DNA of 64,000 nucleotides from an uncultured Bacteroides sp. (GCA_949294185.1 CASFGA010000004.1:186001-250000); one strand, 5' to 3'. Positions 35,801 to 47,187 are shown, counted from the first letter of the stretch. Notes: generated from the letters alone by a model not told the origin. Made by a program: numbers and translations.

Positions 35801-37846
35801 TTAGATAAGTTCTATACTGCGCTTGATGAAATTGGTAAGAGCCTCGCCTTTCAGCATGTTGTTTTGCAGCAAGGCAAGATCTATCAGTTGGTGAATGACC
35901 TTGTTTCCTGCCGCATATTCATTGATGGCCGTTTCCTTCTGTTCTTTCTGTTCGTTCAACTTTTTCTCTATGTCATTCAGTTCCTCTTTTTCAGCAGTCG
36001 GTATTTCTTCCGCCTTCTTGCCTTCGTGAGCTTTTTGCAATTCATCGCGGCGGAGGGTCAGGACTGATATTTCCGACTCAATCGGCGAAAGTTTTTCGGC
36101 ACAGGCTGATTCTGCATTTTCCAGTACCTGTTTGATCAGTTTGTGGTCACTGTTCAAGACGAAGCTGTACATGTCAGGCATTTCTCCATAGAAGCTCATG
36201 CCTGGCTGGATATTGGCCATCTCCTTCATGCGGCGCATGTATTCGCTTTGGGTGATGATGACAGGAGCGTTGTTTTCGCCCATAGCTTGCGAGTCGACAT
36301 GGAATTCTATCTTTTGCACCTTGGGCAGCTGTCCTTTGAATACGGCGGTCAGCATCTGGCGCTTGTTCGTATCCAGCTCTTCACCTTTCGGTTCTTCTTT
36401 TACAATCAGGCGGTCAATCACATCGCTGTCTACACGCGTAAAGCGGCTCTTCTCCAATTTCTGTTCCAACATGTTGATCATCGGAGTGTCCAGTTGCCCG
36501 TCCATCAGAAGAACATTGTATCCTTTGTTCTTGGCCGCGTCAATGTAGGTATATTGCTCGTCGGTGTTGTTCGCATACAAGTAGATAAGATTGCCGTCCT
36601 TGTCGGTCTGGTTGTCTTTTATCAGGGTCTTGTATTCTTCGTATGTATAATATTTGCCGTCGGTGTCCTTGAGCAAGGCGAATTTGTCGGCCTTCTCATA
36701 AAAGTCTTCTTGGGTCAACATTCCGTAGTTGATGAATATCTTCAGGTCGTCCCATTTCTTCTCAAACTCTTTCCGGTCGTTCTTAAAGATAGACTGCAGG
36801 CGGTCGGCCACCTTTTTGGTTATGTAGGTCGAGATTTTCTTTACGTTCGAATCGCTTTGGAGATAAGAGCGGGATACATTCAGCGGAATGTCCGGCGAGT
36901 CGATTACACCATGCAAAAGTGTCAGAAAGTCGGGCACAATGCCTTCTACCGAGTCCGTCACATATACTTGGTTGCAGTAAAGTTGGATTTTGTTTTTCTG
37001 CAAATCGATGTTGCTCTTGATTTTCGGGAAATAAAGCACGCCTGTCAGATTGAACGGATAGTCCACATTCAGATGAATCCAGAAGAGCGGTTCGTCTGAC
37101 ATGGGATAAAGGTCGCGGTAGAACTTGGTATAATCTTCGTCTTTCAGTTCACTCGGTTTCTTTGTCCAGATGGGGCAGCTGTCGTTGATGATATTAAATT
37201 CGCCTGTCTCCACCTGCTTTCCGTCTTTCCACTCTTTCTTTTTTCCGAAAGCAACAGGCACCGGCAGGAAACGGCAGTATTTCTTCAGCAGTTCCTGAAT
37301 GCGTGACTCTTCGAGGAACTCTCTGCAATCGTCGTCGATATGGAGAATCACATCCGTTCCCCGGTCTGTCCGGTCGGTTTCCTCCAGTGTAAACTCCGGA
37401 CTTCCGTCGCAAGTCCATTTTACGGCCTGAGCATCCTCTTTGTATGATTTGGTGACAATCTCCACTTTCTTGGCCACCATAAAGGCTGAATAGAATCCCA
37501 AGCCGAAGTGTCCGATGATGGCATTGGCTTCGTCCTTGTATTTGGCCAGAAAATCATTGGCACCCGAAAACGCGATTTGGTTGATATATTTGTCTATTTC
37601 TTCGGCGGTAAGGCCTAATCCTCGGTCGGAAATGGTAATGGTGTCCTTGTCTGCCTTTACCTGAATGGTCAGGTCGCCCAGTTCTCCCTTTACTTCGCCT
37701 TTGGATGCAAGTGTCTTAAGCTTTTGTGTCGCATCGACGGCATTCGAAACCAATTCACGAAGAAATATTTCATGGTCACTGTATAGAAACTTTTTGATGA
37801 TGGGGAAAATGTTTTCTGTTGTAACCCCGATATTACCTTTCTGCAT
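35801..37846 (-). CDS. htpG: Chaperone HtpG (Hsp90)
   Basis: HtpG is the bacterial Hsp90, an ATP-dependent cytoplasmic chaperone. I start at ATG 37846 (681 residues, MQKGNIGVTTENIF); the frame upstream opens with TTG and leads into the clpC terminator. The GHKL ATP-binding domain has E31 and N35 in RELVSNAVDA, the second motif reads SDRGLGL where DNGIGM is usual, and GHFGLGFYSAF follows. The middle domain and a C-terminal dimerisation domain with a charged coiled region (about 590-650) are present. Confidence 0.95.
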   Translation of the reverse strand: MQKGNIGVTTENIFPIIKKFLYSDHEIFLRELVSNAVDATQKLKTLASKGEVKGELGDLTIQVKADKDTITISDRGLGLTAEEIDKYINQIAFSGANDFLAKYKDEANAIIGHFGLGFYSAFMVAKKVEIVTKSYKEDAQAVKWTCDGSPEFTLEETDRTDRGTDVILHIDDDCREFLEESRIQELLKKYCRFLPVPVAFGKKKEWKDGKQVETGEFNIINDSCPIWTKKPSELKDEDYTKFYRDLYPMSDEPLFWIHLNVDYPFNLTGVLYFPKIKSNIDLQKNKIQLYCNQVYVTDSVEGIVPDFLTLLHGVIDSPDIPLNVSRSYLQSDSNVKKISTYITKKVADRLQSIFKNDRKEFEKKWDDLKIFINYGMLTQEDFYEKADKFALLKDTDGKYYTYEEYKTLIKDNQTDKDGNLIYLYANNTDEQYTYIDAAKNKGYNVLLMDGQLDTPMINMLEQKLEKSRFTRVDSDVIDRLIVKEEPKGEELDTNKRQMLTAVFKGQLPKVQKIEFHVDSQAMGENNAPVIITQSEYMRRMKEMANIQPGMSFYGEMPDMYSFVLNSDHKLIKQVLENAESACAEKLSPIESEISVLTLRRDELQKAHEGKKAEEIPTAEKEELNDIEKKLNEQKEQKETAINEYAAGNKVIHQLIDLALLQNNMLKGEALTNFIKRSIELI

Positions 37847-37886
37847 ATAAATATTTATTTTTATAGATGTTTGCAGGAGTACAAGC

Positions 37887-37919
37887 AAAAAAAATGCCAG
37901 ACACGCGGATGTCTGACAT
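37887..37919 (-). terminator. Strong intrinsic terminator of clpC
   Basis: On the minus strand ATGTCAGACA pairs with TGTCTGGCAT (one G-T pair) around a six-base loop and is followed by eight T residues. It separates clpC from htpG, so htpG needs its own promoter; I could not place one with confidence. Confidence 0.88.
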
Positions 37920-37969
37920 TTTGTCCCTGTCGCAAAATTTGTTTGCTCTTGTCGATAATTCAGTTTGCC

Positions 37970-40498
37970 CTATGCTTTTTCTATCTTCATGCGCAGCTTG
38001 CCGTCTGCCTGGTCGAATGATACGTGAAGCGTATCCCCCGGTTGGGGATTTTCACCGATAATCAGTTCGGCCAGACCGTCTTCCAGATTGTTTTGGATGG
38101 AACGTTTCAGAGGGCGCGCCCCGAACTGCACGTCATATCCTGCCGATGCAACGTAGCGTTTCGCCTCTTCGTCGATGATCAGCCTGTATCCGATATTCTC
38201 TATGCGTTGGTACAAACCTCTCAGCTCTATGTCAATGATGTGGTTCAGCGCCTCCTTGTCCAGCTGGTCGAAGGTTATGATTTCGTCCAGACGGTTTATG
38301 AATTCCGGTGCGAACGACTTGTTCAGCGCTTTGGTTATTACACTGCGCGAATACTCTTTGTCATCCGTGCGCGTCTGGGCGGCAAAACCTATCCCTTTGC
38401 CAAACTCTTTCAGTTGGCGTGTGCCGATATTGGAAGTCATGATAATGACCGTATTCTTAAAGTTTACAGTCCTTCCGTAACTGTCGGTAAGCCTTCCTTC
38501 GTCCATGACCTGAAGCAAAAGGTTGAAGACATCGGGATGAGCCTTTTCTATCTCGTCCAGCAGGACGATGGAGTAGGGTTTCCGCCGGACTTTCTCTGTC
38601 AGTTGTCCGCCTTCCTCATAGCCCACATATCCCGGAGGAGCACCGACCAACCGCGACACGGTGAACTTCTCCATGTATTCACTCATGTCTATGCGGATTA
38701 GGGCATCGGCGGAGCCGAACATCAGCTTGGCCAATTCTTTTGCCAAATGAGTCTTTCCCACGCCGGTAGGGCCTAAAAAGAGGAATGTGCCGATGGGCTT
38801 GTTGGGATCTTTCAGTCCCACGCGGCTTCTCTGTATGGCTTTTACCAATGTGTCCACGGCCTTGTCCTGGGCGATTACTTTTGCAAGCAGTTCATTCCGC
38901 ATGTTTTTTAGTTTTAGCTCGTCTGCTTCCGCCATCCGCTGCACGGGAACGCCCGACATCATGGAGACAACATCGGCTATTTGCTCGGCATCCACCTTCT
39001 CGCGGTTCTCCTTTATCGTTTCTTCCCATTCCCGTTTCATCTCTTCAAGGCGTTCCATGCATTGTTTTTCGCGGTCACGGAAACTGGCGGCCAATTCAAA
39101 ATTCTGCAAGCGTACGGCTTCGTTCTTGTTGGAGCGCATCTCGTCAATCAGCCTCTCTTGTTCTTCTATTTCTTTGGGGGCTGAAATGTTCGTCAGATGC
39201 ACACGCGATCCGGCTTCGTCAAGGGCATCAATGGCTTTGTCCGGGAAGTTACGGTCGGTTATATAGCGGTCTGTCAATTTGACACACGCCTCAAGAGCCG
39301 CATCTGTATAGTTCACATTGTGATGTTCCTCGTATTTGTCCTTTATGTTCTTTAGGATTTGCAGGGTTTCCTCTGCGGTGGTAGGCTCCACCAACACTTT
39401 CTGAAACCGGCGTTCCAAAGCACCGTCTTTTTCGATGCTCTGGCGGTATTCGTCTAATGTCGTGGCTCCGATGCATTGGATTTCACCGCGAGCCAGGGCG
39501 GGCTTCAGCATATTGGCCGCATCCATAGAGCCTGCTGCCGATCCTGCACCGATGATAGTGTGGATTTCATCGATGAAAAGAATGACATTCGGGTTCTTTT
39601 TCAGCTCGTTGAGTATGGAGCGGATGCGCTCTTCAAATTGTCCCCGGTATTTTGTTCCTGCAACGATGGAAGTCATGTCAAGCGCAACGACCCGTTTGTC
39701 GAATAAAACGCGTGATACCTTCTTTTCTATAATTCTGCGGGCAAGCCCTTCTACGATGGCCGACTTTCCTACACCGGGCTCTCCGATAAGGATCGGATTG
39801 TTTTTCTTCCGGCGGCTCAGGATTTGTGCCAGACGCTCGATTTCCTTTTCCCGCCCCACTACCGGGTCAAGCTTCCCTTCTTCTGCCGCGCGTGTCATGT
39901 CAGTGCTGAACGAGTCAAGCACTGGCGTGTCGTTATTGGACTTCTTTTGGTATGTCTGGGCGGTCTGCCGGTAAGAACTGCCGTTTTCTGCCGGATTTTC
40001 ATGGCGGCGTATGCCGTCATCCTCTTCGTCCTCTTCTTCTTCAAACGGGACTCCGCTCTGCGGCTCAGGTTTGGGCACCAGCTTGTCTATTATCTTCTGG
40101 TAAGTTACATCCTTTGATTCGAGAAGTTCTGCCGCACGATTCTCTCCGTTTCGCATGATGGCCAACAATATATGCTCTGTGTCGGCTTCGATTGTCTTCA
40201 GAAGTCTTGCTTCAAGCATGCTCATCTTCAGTATTTTTGATGCTTTTTCATTGAATGTTATGTCTTCAGAGTAATTTTCTGTCACGGATTCTCTGCGCAA
40301 TACGGTTTCCAGAGTCTCCTTTACCTCCTGCAGGTCGACATACAGGCTCTGCAATATCCCGACGGCCTTGCCTTCACCCTCGCGGATGATGCCTAAAAGC
40401 AGGTGCTCCGGGCCTATATAGTCGTTGCGCAGGCGGTTTGCTTCCTCCTTGCTGTATACGATTATATCTGATACTCTTTTTGAAAATTGGCTGTTCAT
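37970..40498 (-). CDS. clpC: ClpC-type AAA+ unfoldase
   Basis: This class-I Clp ATPase feeds unfolded substrates to ClpP. The 842-residue protein has two Clp_N repeats (about 1-145), an acidic linker (153-161), AAA module 1 with Walker A GEPGVGKS at 239-246, a UVR-like/middle domain (about 440-500), AAA module 2 with GPTGVGKT at 576-583, and a C-terminal D2 small domain. The short coiled middle domain marks ClpC rather than ClpB. The mcsA/mcsB/ctsR neighbours of Firmicutes are absent. Confidence 0.93.
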   Translation of the reverse strand: MNSQFSKRVSDIIVYSKEEANRLRNDYIGPEHLLLGIIREGEGKAVGILQSLYVDLQEVKETLETVLRRESVTENYSEDITFNEKASKILKMSMLEARLLKTIEADTEHILLAIMRNGENRAAELLESKDVTYQKIIDKLVPKPEPQSGVPFEEEEDEEDDGIRRHENPAENGSSYRQTAQTYQKKSNNDTPVLDSFSTDMTRAAEEGKLDPVVGREKEIERLAQILSRRKKNNPILIGEPGVGKSAIVEGLARRIIEKKVSRVLFDKRVVALDMTSIVAGTKYRGQFEERIRSILNELKKNPNVILFIDEIHTIIGAGSAAGSMDAANMLKPALARGEIQCIGATTLDEYRQSIEKDGALERRFQKVLVEPTTAEETLQILKNIKDKYEEHHNVNYTDAALEACVKLTDRYITDRNFPDKAIDALDEAGSRVHLTNISAPKEIEEQERLIDEMRSNKNEAVRLQNFELAASFRDREKQCMERLEEMKREWEETIKENREKVDAEQIADVVSMMSGVPVQRMAEADELKLKNMRNELLAKVIAQDKAVDTLVKAIQRSRVGLKDPNKPIGTFLFLGPTGVGKTHLAKELAKLMFGSADALIRIDMSEYMEKFTVSRLVGAPPGYVGYEEGGQLTEKVRRKPYSIVLLDEIEKAHPDVFNLLLQVMDEGRLTDSYGRTVNFKNTVIIMTSNIGTRQLKEFGKGIGFAAQTRTDDKEYSRSVITKALNKSFAPEFINRLDEIITFDQLDKEALNHIIDIELRGLYQRIENIGYRLIIDEEAKRYVASAGYDVQFGARPLKRSIQNNLEDGLAELIIGENPQPGDTLHVSFDQADGKLRMKIEKA

Positions 40499-40975
40499 AA
40501 ATGTAAACTCCCCTCCTTATAAGGTTTTAAGTGCAAAGATACGGAATAATGCCAAATCTTTACAATGCTTTCCTGCAAAATGTATGCCATGGAATGGTTT
40601 TATGCTCTTGAATGTGTTTTGTTGTCAGAATAACCTGTCTGTCTTTTGTCCGTTTCCGCCCGCCGGACTGATACGGGCAAAATAGTTTCTGGTAAGGATG
40701 AAAAATGATTTTGCCAATGCCGGAGACTGATTTCCCTGAGGCGGATTTCAGGCATGCAGATAAACAGATGTGTTTGCATTATTAACGGATTTTTACCTTA
40801 TAATAACGTTCATTGTTTAGGCTCTGTCTGAAAAACAGCTACCTTTACGCCGGAAGAACTTTGAAACGGTTCTCTTGACCACTTTTTCCTGCAAAAAGTT
40901 TCGTATATCCGGTAAAAGTAGTACTTTAGCGTGATTTTTCACGAACCGTTTAGAGTTAACTAAATATTTTATTAA
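40499..40975. other. 477-base divergent intergenic region between clpC and gyrA
   Basis: It holds the clpC promoter (40534-40541) and a GGAGGGG stretch before clpC on the minus strand. A weak promoter-like TACTTTAG at 40922-40929 lies before gyrA with TTTC 19 bases upstream. The middle 300 bases show no credible gene, tRNA or long repeat. Confidence 0.45.
40534..40541 (-). promoter_or_regulatory. Promoter -7 element for clpC
   Basis: On the minus strand TATCTTTG, with a partial TTG about 21 bases upstream. The leader contains AAGGAGGGG, but about 13 bases before the ATG, too far for ideal ribosome binding. Confidence 0.5.
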
Positions 40976-43477
40976 ATGCAAGAACAAGACAGAATCATAA
41001 AAATCAACATCGAAGAGGAAATGAAGTCGTCGTACATCGACTATTCTATGTCGGTAATCGTTGCACGCGCCCTCCCGGATGTAAGAGATGGCTTTAAGCC
41101 TGTCCATCGCCGTATACTTTATGGTATGATGGAACTGGGCAATACATCAGACAAACCGTATAAGAAATCAGCGAGAATCGTCGGCGAGGTTCTGGGAAAA
41201 TATCATCCCCACGGAGACTCATCCGTTTATGGAGCATTGGTACGTATGGCTCAAGACTGGGCAATGCGTTATCCGTTGGTGGATGGTCAGGGAAACTTCG
41301 GCTCAATCGACGGGGATAGCCCTGCTGCCATGCGTTATACGGAGGCCCGCCTGAAAAAGGTCGGCGAGGATATGATGCAGGACTTGTATAAAGAGACTGT
41401 AGATTTTCAGGATAATTTTGACGGTACGCTGAAAGAACCGGTTGTGATGCCTACACGGATTCCGAATCTTCTGGTCAACGGAGCGTCGGGCATTGCTGTA
41501 GGTATGGCTACCAATATGCCCACCCACAACTTGTCGGAGGTAATAGATGCTTGCATCGCCTATATAGAAAACAATGATATTGATGTGGCGGGACTGATGC
41601 AGTATGTCAAGGCTCCCGATTTCCCGACCGGCGGTTATATATATGGTATAAGCGGCGTGCGCGATGCTTATGAAACGGGACGCGGCCGGGTGGTTATGCG
41701 TGCAAAGACGGAGATAGAGACGCATCCGACGCATGACAAGATCATTGTAAATGAGATTCCCTATAATGTTAACAAGAAGGAACTGATTGAAAGCATTGCT
41801 GCTTTGGTCAATGAAAAGAAGATAGACGGCATTTCATACGTGAATGACGAGTCAGACCGCGAGGGAATGAGAATCGTTATCGATGTAAAACGCGACGCGA
41901 ATGCCAGTGTGGTGCTGAACAAGCTGTTTAAAATGACGGCTTTGCAGTCTTCTTTCAGCGTAAACAACATTGCTCTGGTTCACGGACGCCCTCAACTGCT
42001 GAATCTGAAAGACCTGATCCGTCTGTTCGTAGAGCATCGGCATGAGGTTGTCATACGCCGGACTCGGTATGACCTGCGCAAGGCGAAGGAGCGTGCGCAC
42101 ATACTGGAAGGATTGATCATTGCTTCAGACAATATCGACGAGGTCATCCGGATTATTCGGGCGGCAAAGACTCCGAATGAAGCGATGACCAACCTGATGG
42201 AACGTTTCCAACTTTCAGAAGTGCAGGCGAGAGCCATCGTAGAGATGCGTCTGCGCCAGCTTACTGGCCTGATGCAGGATCAGCTTCATGCGGAATATGA
42301 GGAAGTAATGAAGCAGATAACTTATTATGAGGAAATATTGAACAATGACGAGCTTTGTAAGAAAGTCATTAAAGACGAGCTGATAGAAATAAAAGACAAG
42401 TATGGAGACAAGCGTCATTCAGAGATAATATATGCTTCGGAAGAGTTTAATCCGGAAGATTTCTATGCAGACGACCAGATGGTGATAACGATTTCCCACA
42501 TGGGCTATATCAAACGCACGCCTTTGGCTGACTTCCATACCCAAAACAGGGGCGGAGTAGGCTCGAAGGGTAGTGAAACGCGCGATGAGGACTTTATAGA
42601 ACATATTTATCCTGCCACCATGCACAATACGATGATGTTCTTTACGCAGAAAGGAAGGTGCTATTGGTTGAAAGTGTATGAGATACCGGAAGGGAACAAG
42701 ACTTCAAAGGGACGCGCCATCCAGAACTTGCTGAATATTGACTCTGATGATATGGTGACGGCCTATCTCCGTGTCAAGAATCTGGGGGATACGGACTTTA
42801 TCAACAGTCATTATGTATTGTTCTGCACGAAGAACGGCGTGATTAAAAAGACCTTGCTGGAACAATATTCCCGTCCGCGCCAGAATGGAGTGAATGCAAT
42901 AACCATTCGTGAAGATGACCGCGTCATTGAAGTGCGCATGACAAACGGAAACAACGAGATTATAATCGCAAACCGCAATGGCCGTGCTATCCGTTTCCAT
43001 GAGAGTGCTGTTCGTGACATGGGACGTACGGCTACGGGTGTGCGTGGCATAACATTGGATGATGACGGACAGGATGAAGTTATAGGGATGATTTGCATCA
43101 AGGATCCCCAGTCTGAAACCATTATGGTAGTTTCAGAAAATGGATATGGCAAGCGCTCCGACCTGGAAGACTATCGTAAGACCAACCGGGGAGGAAAGGG
43201 AGTCAAGACTTTGAGCATTACAGAAAAGACAGGAAAACTGGTCGCTATAAAATCTGTGACAGATGCAAACGATTTGATGATAATCAACAAGTCGGGTATC
43301 ACCATCCGTCTGAAGGTTGCCGATGTGCGCATTATGGGACGCGCTACGCAGGGAGTCCGTCTGATTGACCTGGAAAAACGGAATGATCAGATAGGTTCTG
43401 TTTGTAAAGTCGATTCTGAACCGGAAGAAGAAGCCCAACCGGCGGAAGAAGGCAGGGCAGACGAAACGGCGGAATAA
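40976..43477 (+). CDS. gyrA: DNA gyrase subunit A
   Basis: GyrA forms the breakage-reunion part of gyrase. The 833-residue protein has the winged-helix/tower region, the catalytic tyrosine Y121 in [10 protein letters not shown], and a C-terminal beta-pinwheel with the GyrA box [10 protein letters not shown] near residues 523-532. An acidic tail ([19 protein letters not shown]) ends it. In the quinolone region, S82 matches E. coli S83 and G86 occupies the position of E. coli D87. The GyrA box and single-subunit length favour gyrase over ParC. Confidence 0.95.
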   Translation: MQEQDRIIKINIEEEMKSSYIDYSMSVIVARALPDVRDGFKPVHRRILYGMMELGNTSDKPYKKSARIVGEVLGKYHPHGDSSVYGALVRMAQDWAMRYPLVDGQGNFGSIDGDSPAAMRYTEARLKKVGEDMMQDLYKETVDFQDNFDGTLKEPVVMPTRIPNLLVNGASGIAVGMATNMPTHNLSEVIDACIAYIENNDIDVAGLMQYVKAPDFPTGGYIYGISGVRDAYETGRGRVVMRAKTEIETHPTHDKIIVNEIPYNVNKKELIESIAALVNEKKIDGISYVNDESDREGMRIVIDVKRDANASVVLNKLFKMTALQSSFSVNNIALVHGRPQLLNLKDLIRLFVEHRHEVVIRRTRYDLRKAKERAHILEGLIIASDNIDEVIRIIRAAKTPNEAMTNLMERFQLSEVQARAIVEMRLRQLTGLMQDQLHAEYEEVMKQITYYEEILNNDELCKKVIKDELIEIKDKYGDKRHSEIIYASEEFNPEDFYADDQMVITISHMGYIKRTPLADFHTQNRGGVGSKGSETRDEDFIEHIYPATMHNTMMFFTQKGRCYWLKVYEIPEGNKTSKGRAIQNLLNIDSDDMVTAYLRVKNLGDTDFINSHYVLFCTKNGVIKKTLLEQYSRPRQNGVNAITIREDDRVIEVRMTNGNNEIIIANRNGRAIRFHESAVRDMGRTATGVRGITLDDDGQDEVIGMICIKDPQSETIMVVSENGYGKRSDLEDYRKTNRGGKGVKTLSITEKTGKLVAIKSVTDANDLMIINKSGITIRLKVADVRIMGRATQGVRLIDLEKRNDQIGSVCKVDSEPEEEAQPAEEGRADETAE

Positions 43478-43514
43478 TGTATATTGGATTTTTGTACAAT
43501 TAAAATTATAAGTT

Positions 43515-44732
43515 ATGAGAAAAGTTTTGTTTACTGTAGCTTTGTTTTTCACGGCATGTGCCGTATCTGCACAAGAAAGTGTAGTGAAAGAAGCTAAATC
43601 TGCAAAGGGAAACCCCGAAGAAGCAGCTAAGATTATCGAGCCTGCATTGGTTGATCCGTCAACGGCCAACGATCCGGAAACCTGGAAATTGGCGGGCGAC
43701 TTCCAAAAGTCTATCTACGATGAGGAGAATATGAAGCTGTATATTCCGGGTGGACAGGCTGATACCGCCAAACTGTATAACAGTCTGGCTAAAATGTTTG
43801 AGTATTATACCAAATGTGACGAGGTAGAACAGGCTAAAGTGAAGAGTGGAGAACTGAAAAAGCCTAAACTCAGAAAGAAATTGGCCAAGACACTGGCTTC
43901 CGTTCGTCCTCAGCTGACTAATGCGGGAGTAGAGGCATTCAATGCCAACAACTATGCAAATGCCTTGAAGTACTTTGGTATGTTTGTAGATGCTCCTCAG
44001 AATCCTATTTTTGCAGATGATGAAGACATCAAGAATGATACGCTGACAGCTTTGTTTGCCAATTATGCCGCATTGTCTGCAAACTTTGTAAATGACAATG
44101 CCGCCGTCATAAAATACGGTAAGATTGGTAAAGATCATAAGGAAGAAGGTTATCGCTCGCTGATGTGCATGGCCGAAGTTTACGGAAAAGGTGAGACTCC
44201 CGACTCTGCACAGTGGCTGGCCACGATAAAGGAAGGTGTTGAGAAGTTCCCGGCACAGGAATATTTCATCGGAAACCTGATGGACTATTATATTCAGAAA
44301 GGAAAAATTGACGAAGGTCTGGCACAAATCAACGGTGTTATCGCAGCAAATCCGTCGCCTTACTTTATCTATGTAAAGGGTGTGCTTCAATATGAGAAGG
44401 AAGATTATGACGGGGCCATCGCTACATTCAATGAAATCATTGCCAAAAACGGTGATTTCGTTGCCGAAGCCTATGCAAAGATTGGTGACTGCTATTTCTT
44501 CCAGGGTCAGGATATAGAAGAAGCCAATTCTAAGCTGACAATGGACGATCCCAAATATGCAGAAGGGGAAGCTAAGGTCAAGGACTTCTACGGAAAGGCA
44601 CAGCCGTTCTATGAAAAGGCCAAGGAGTTGGCTCCGGATAACAAGCAATTGTGGGGACAGTTCCTTTTGAGAATTTATTGGAAGCTTAACAAGGCCGAAT
44701 ATGATGCTCTGGAAAAAGAATTGGGCTATTGA
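43515..44732 (+). CDS. Exported TPR-repeat protein
   Basis: The 405-residue protein has a clear signal peptide (MRKVLFTVALFFTACAVSA, cleavage before QES). Helical repeats follow; TPR motifs are clearest at about 135-200 and 265-330 (NGVIAANPSPYFIYVKGVLQYEKEDYDGAIATFNEII). It lies 37 bases after gyrA, on the same strand, and ends in a strong terminator. A periplasmic scaffolding role is inferred. No enzymatic domain is seen. Confidence 0.82.
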   Translation: MRKVLFTVALFFTACAVSAQESVVKEAKSAKGNPEEAAKIIEPALVDPSTANDPETWKLAGDFQKSIYDEENMKLYIPGGQADTAKLYNSLAKMFEYYTKCDEVEQAKVKSGELKKPKLRKKLAKTLASVRPQLTNAGVEAFNANNYANALKYFGMFVDAPQNPIFADDEDIKNDTLTALFANYAALSANFVNDNAAVIKYGKIGKDHKEEGYRSLMCMAEVYGKGETPDSAQWLATIKEGVEKFPAQEYFIGNLMDYYIQKGKIDEGLAQINGVIAANPSPYFIYVKGVLQYEKEDYDGAIATFNEIIAKNGDFVAEAYAKIGDCYFFQGQDIEEANSKLTMDDPKYAEGEAKVKDFYGKAQPFYEKAKELAPDNKQLWGQFLLRIYWKLNKAEYDALEKELGY

Positions 44733-44782
44733 TAAGAATCTTTTTTGGTCTCGGGATAAATTCGTGAATCCTTGAGACAGGC

Positions 44783-44832
44783 AAGAAGGTCTATGAGATG
44801 AAACGTTTCTCTCATAGACCTTCTTCTTTTTT
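44783..44832 (+). terminator. Intrinsic terminator after the TPR gene
   Basis: A perfect 16-base stem (AAGAAGGTCTATGAGA with TCTCATAGACCTTCTT), an 11-base loop and six T residues. It stops transcription before the convergent tpx gene. Confidence 0.9.
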
Positions 44833-44845
44833 GGCGTTTCGGAAA

Positions 44846-45349
44846 CTATCTTATGGCGGCCAAAGCTGCTTCATAGTCCGGTTCCTGAGTAATTTCGGAA
44901 ACCAGTTCTGTATAGACAACCTTTCCTTCCGGGTTGATGGCCACTACGGCACGTGCCAACAGTCCGCATAGCGGTCCGTCTGTCATAAGCACTCCATATT
45001 TTTCACCGAAGTCTGAAGTATACCGATAGTCGGACAATGGAATTACATTCCCGATGCCCTCTGTCGAGCAAAAGCGGCTCTGTGCGAAAGGCAGGTCTTT
45101 AGAGACGGCCAGCACTATCGTATCAGGTTTGTCGGCTGCCGATTTATTGAATTTTCTTACCGAAGTGGCGCATACGCCCGTATCCAAGCTCGGAAAGATG
45201 TTCAGCAATACGAATTTGCCTTTTGCGTCGGCCAGAGTAAAGCTGCTCAAATCCCCCTTTACCAATGAAAACTGCGGAGCGGATTCTCCCGTTCTTACGA
45301 AATCCCCTGCCAGTGTGACAGGAGTTCCCTTGAAAGCTGTTGTTGCCAT
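44846..45349 (-). CDS. tpx: Thiol peroxidase (atypical 2-Cys peroxiredoxin)
   Basis: Tpx reduces hydrogen and alkyl peroxides using thioredoxin. I start at ATG 45349 (167 residues, MATTAFKGTPVTLAG), the usual family length; an upstream ATG at 45403 would add 18 unlike residues. The peroxidatic cysteine C60 lies in LDTGVCATSV, and the resolving cysteine C94 in QSRFCSTEGI. It is downstream of engB and the serine hydrolase on the same strand with a 58-base gap. Confidence 0.94.
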   Translation of the reverse strand: MATTAFKGTPVTLAGDFVRTGESAPQFSLVKGDLSSFTLADAKGKFVLLNIFPSLDTGVCATSVRKFNKSAADKPDTIVLAVSKDLPFAQSRFCSTEGIGNVIPLSDYRYTSDFGEKYGVLMTDGPLCGLLARAVVAINPEGKVVYTELVSEITQEPDYEAALAAIR

Positions 45350-45407
45350 AATCATTATATTTTGTTCGACTTGTCTTTCATGTAAACAAGCCGTGTTTTT
45401 CATTTGT

Positions 45408-46550
45408 TCAGTCGTTTAATATTTTCATGGCGATATCCATATATCTGTAGATGTCGGTGGTCATTTCGCGGATATATTCATTGGAACGTTTGTGTCCCAG
45501 GCGGACGACAATCGCATTCCGGCTTGGGATGGCTATGATGTATTGTCCCAACATGCCCCTCATATAAGGGTTGGTCTGGTCATGATAGTGCATAATCCAT
45601 ATTTGGAATCCGTAATAGTCCAGACTGTCTTTTCCCCATTGGTCTTTCAGGTAGGAAGCCGGTGTCATGGCCTCGGTCATATACGGTTGTGACACGAGCT
45701 GCCTTCCGTTCCAATTGCCTTTGCGGAGCATCAGACGGGCAAACCGTGCCGCATCGCGGGCTGTAGTGTGAAAACAGCAGAAGGCTTTTTCGTCGCCGTC
45801 CTTTTTGTCCAGCAGCCAGAATGCGTCTTGTCCGGCCATCATAGGGCGCCATAGCTTTTTTTCGGCATAATCGCTTAGCGTTTCGCCGGTGGCGGCTTCC
45901 AGAACAAATGCCAGCAGTTGGGTTTCTCCGCTTCTGTAGGAATATTGTATGCCCGGAGTCTCAATTACCGGCAGTCCGGTCACCAGTTCATAAAGGTCAT
46001 TCCCGTAATAACCGTGTGTGGTAACGGAAAACAGAGAGGCATAAGATTCGTCCCAGTCCATTCCTCCGCTCATGGTGAGCAGATTTCGCAGGGTTACTTC
46101 CTTTTGTCTGCCTTGTGTGTAGCAGGGGATGTACCGTGACACCGGGTCATCCAGACTTTTTATCTTGCCTTCGTCTAAGGCTGCCCCTATCAGCATGCCG
46201 ACAATGCTTTTGGTGCATGAATACAGATTAGAGGTAAGCGTGTCGTTCCATCCTCCGCGGTAACTTTCAAACAGGATACTGTCATTGCGGATTACTAAGA
46301 AAGAAACCGTTCCCATCTTGTCCAGATAGGCGGAATCGGCGGCGTCCAGACGGTATGAATTATAGCGGAGCGACATATTCCAGTCCCAACAAGAGTCGGG
46401 GGCATGTACGGTATGGCTGTCGAACAGGGTCTTGTCGTCGATTGTCGGGAACCAATGGATAAGTGCCTGCCGGGCATAGTAGGGTAGGCTGAGGTAGCCG
46501 ATGATTAATGCTATCGGCACGGCAAGCATTATCTTATGGCTCTTTTTCAT
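45408..46550 (-). CDS. Serine beta-lactamase-like hydrolase (class C / esterase family)
   Basis: The 380-residue protein has an N-terminal membrane helix (about 7-24), so the domain is periplasmic. The PBP-like fold has the SxxK motif S111-x-x-K114 (in YSCTKSIVG), a YSYRSGE segment where YxN is expected, and RLGHKRS near residue 355 as the KTG-box equivalent. This set fits the broad AmpC-like hydrolase/esterase family, often peptidases or esterases. Antibiotic hydrolysis cannot be inferred. The start lies six bases after the engB stop. Confidence 0.85.
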   Translation of the reverse strand: MKKSHKIMLAVPIALIIGYLSLPYYARQALIHWFPTIDDKTLFDSHTVHAPDSCWDWNMSLRYNSYRLDAADSAYLDKMGTVSFLVIRNDSILFESYRGGWNDTLTSNLYSCTKSIVGMLIGAALDEGKIKSLDDPVSRYIPCYTQGRQKEVTLRNLLTMSGGMDWDESYASLFSVTTHGYYGNDLYELVTGLPVIETPGIQYSYRSGETQLLAFVLEAATGETLSDYAEKKLWRPMMAGQDAFWLLDKKDGDEKAFCCFHTTARDAARFARLMLRKGNWNGRQLVSQPYMTEAMTPASYLKDQWGKDSLDYYGFQIWIMHYHDQTNPYMRGMLGQYIIAIPSRNAIVVRLGHKRSNEYIREMTTDIYRYMDIAMKILND

Positions 46551-46556
46551 GATGTC

Positions 46557-47156
46557 CTATTGCAGTGAGCGGTTGATCGATTCTATGTAGTCCAGGATTT
46601 CTTCACGGCCGATTTTCTTTTCGGACGAAGAAATGAAATAGGGGGGCAGCTCTTCCCATTGCTCTTTCAGAACATCCAGATAGCGGTCTACATTGTCTTT
46701 TGTCTTCTGGCCGCTTTGCTTGTCTGCCTTGGTGAAAATGATGGCGAAAGGCACGCCGTTCTCTCCCAGCCATTCGATAAACTGAAGGTCAATCTTTTGA
46801 GGCTCTAGCCGGCTGTCGACCAAAACGAACAGGCATGTCATCTGTTCCCGCTTCAGCACATAGCTTTCTATCATTTTCCGGATTTTTTCTATCATTTTCT
46901 TCCCGCGCTGGGCATAGCCATATCCGGGCAAATCGACAAGATACCATTCTTTATTTACCAGAAAATGGTTGATAAGCAATGTCTTTCCCGGAGTGGCGGA
47001 AGTCATTGCCAATTTCGAACGTTCGGTCAGCATGTTGATAAGACTGGATTTCCCTACATTCGAACGTCCGATGAACGCGTATTCGGGCAGGTTTGTCTGC
47101 GGACACATTTCAACCTGTTGGTTGCTCACAACAAATTCAGCACTGGTTATTTTCAT
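46557..47156 (-). CDS. engB: Ribosome biogenesis GTP-binding protein EngB (YsxC/YihA)
   Basis: EngB is an essential GTPase in large-subunit assembly. I start at ATG 47156 (199 residues). The P-loop GRSNVGKSS is at 30-38, G2 has TPGKT near 55-59, G3 is DLPGYGYA near 76, G4 is TKADK near 145, and G5 is SSSEK near 175. The longer frame to 47297 overlaps the symporter gene and would lie upstream of the TATCTTTG promoter element at 47180. It is followed closely by the serine hydrolase gene. Confidence 0.94.
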   Translation of the reverse strand: MKITSAEFVVSNQQVEMCPQTNLPEYAFIGRSNVGKSSLINMLTERSKLAMTSATPGKTLLINHFLVNKEWYLVDLPGYGYAQRGKKMIEKIRKMIESYVLKREQMTCLFVLVDSRLEPQKIDLQFIEWLGENGVPFAIIFTKADKQSGQKTKDNVDRYLDVLKEQWEELPPYFISSSEKKIGREEILDYIESINRSLQ

Positions 47157-47179
47157 ACATTCAACTTTTGATTCAATGA

Positions 47180-47187
47180 CAAAGATA
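47180..47187 (-). promoter_or_regulatory. Promoter -7 element for engB
   Basis: On the minus strand TATCTTTG lies 23 bases before the ATG at 47156. The -33 match (TTCTG) is weak. Confidence 0.5.

Noticed and set aside
36143..37099. A 318-codon plus-strand frame opposite htpG
   Set aside because: htpG motifs on the minus strand are unambiguous; the plus frame matches no family I know.
43659..44648. A 329-codon minus-strand frame opposite the TPR gene
   Set aside because: The plus-strand protein has a signal peptide, TPR repeats and a terminator; the opposite frame is a shadow.
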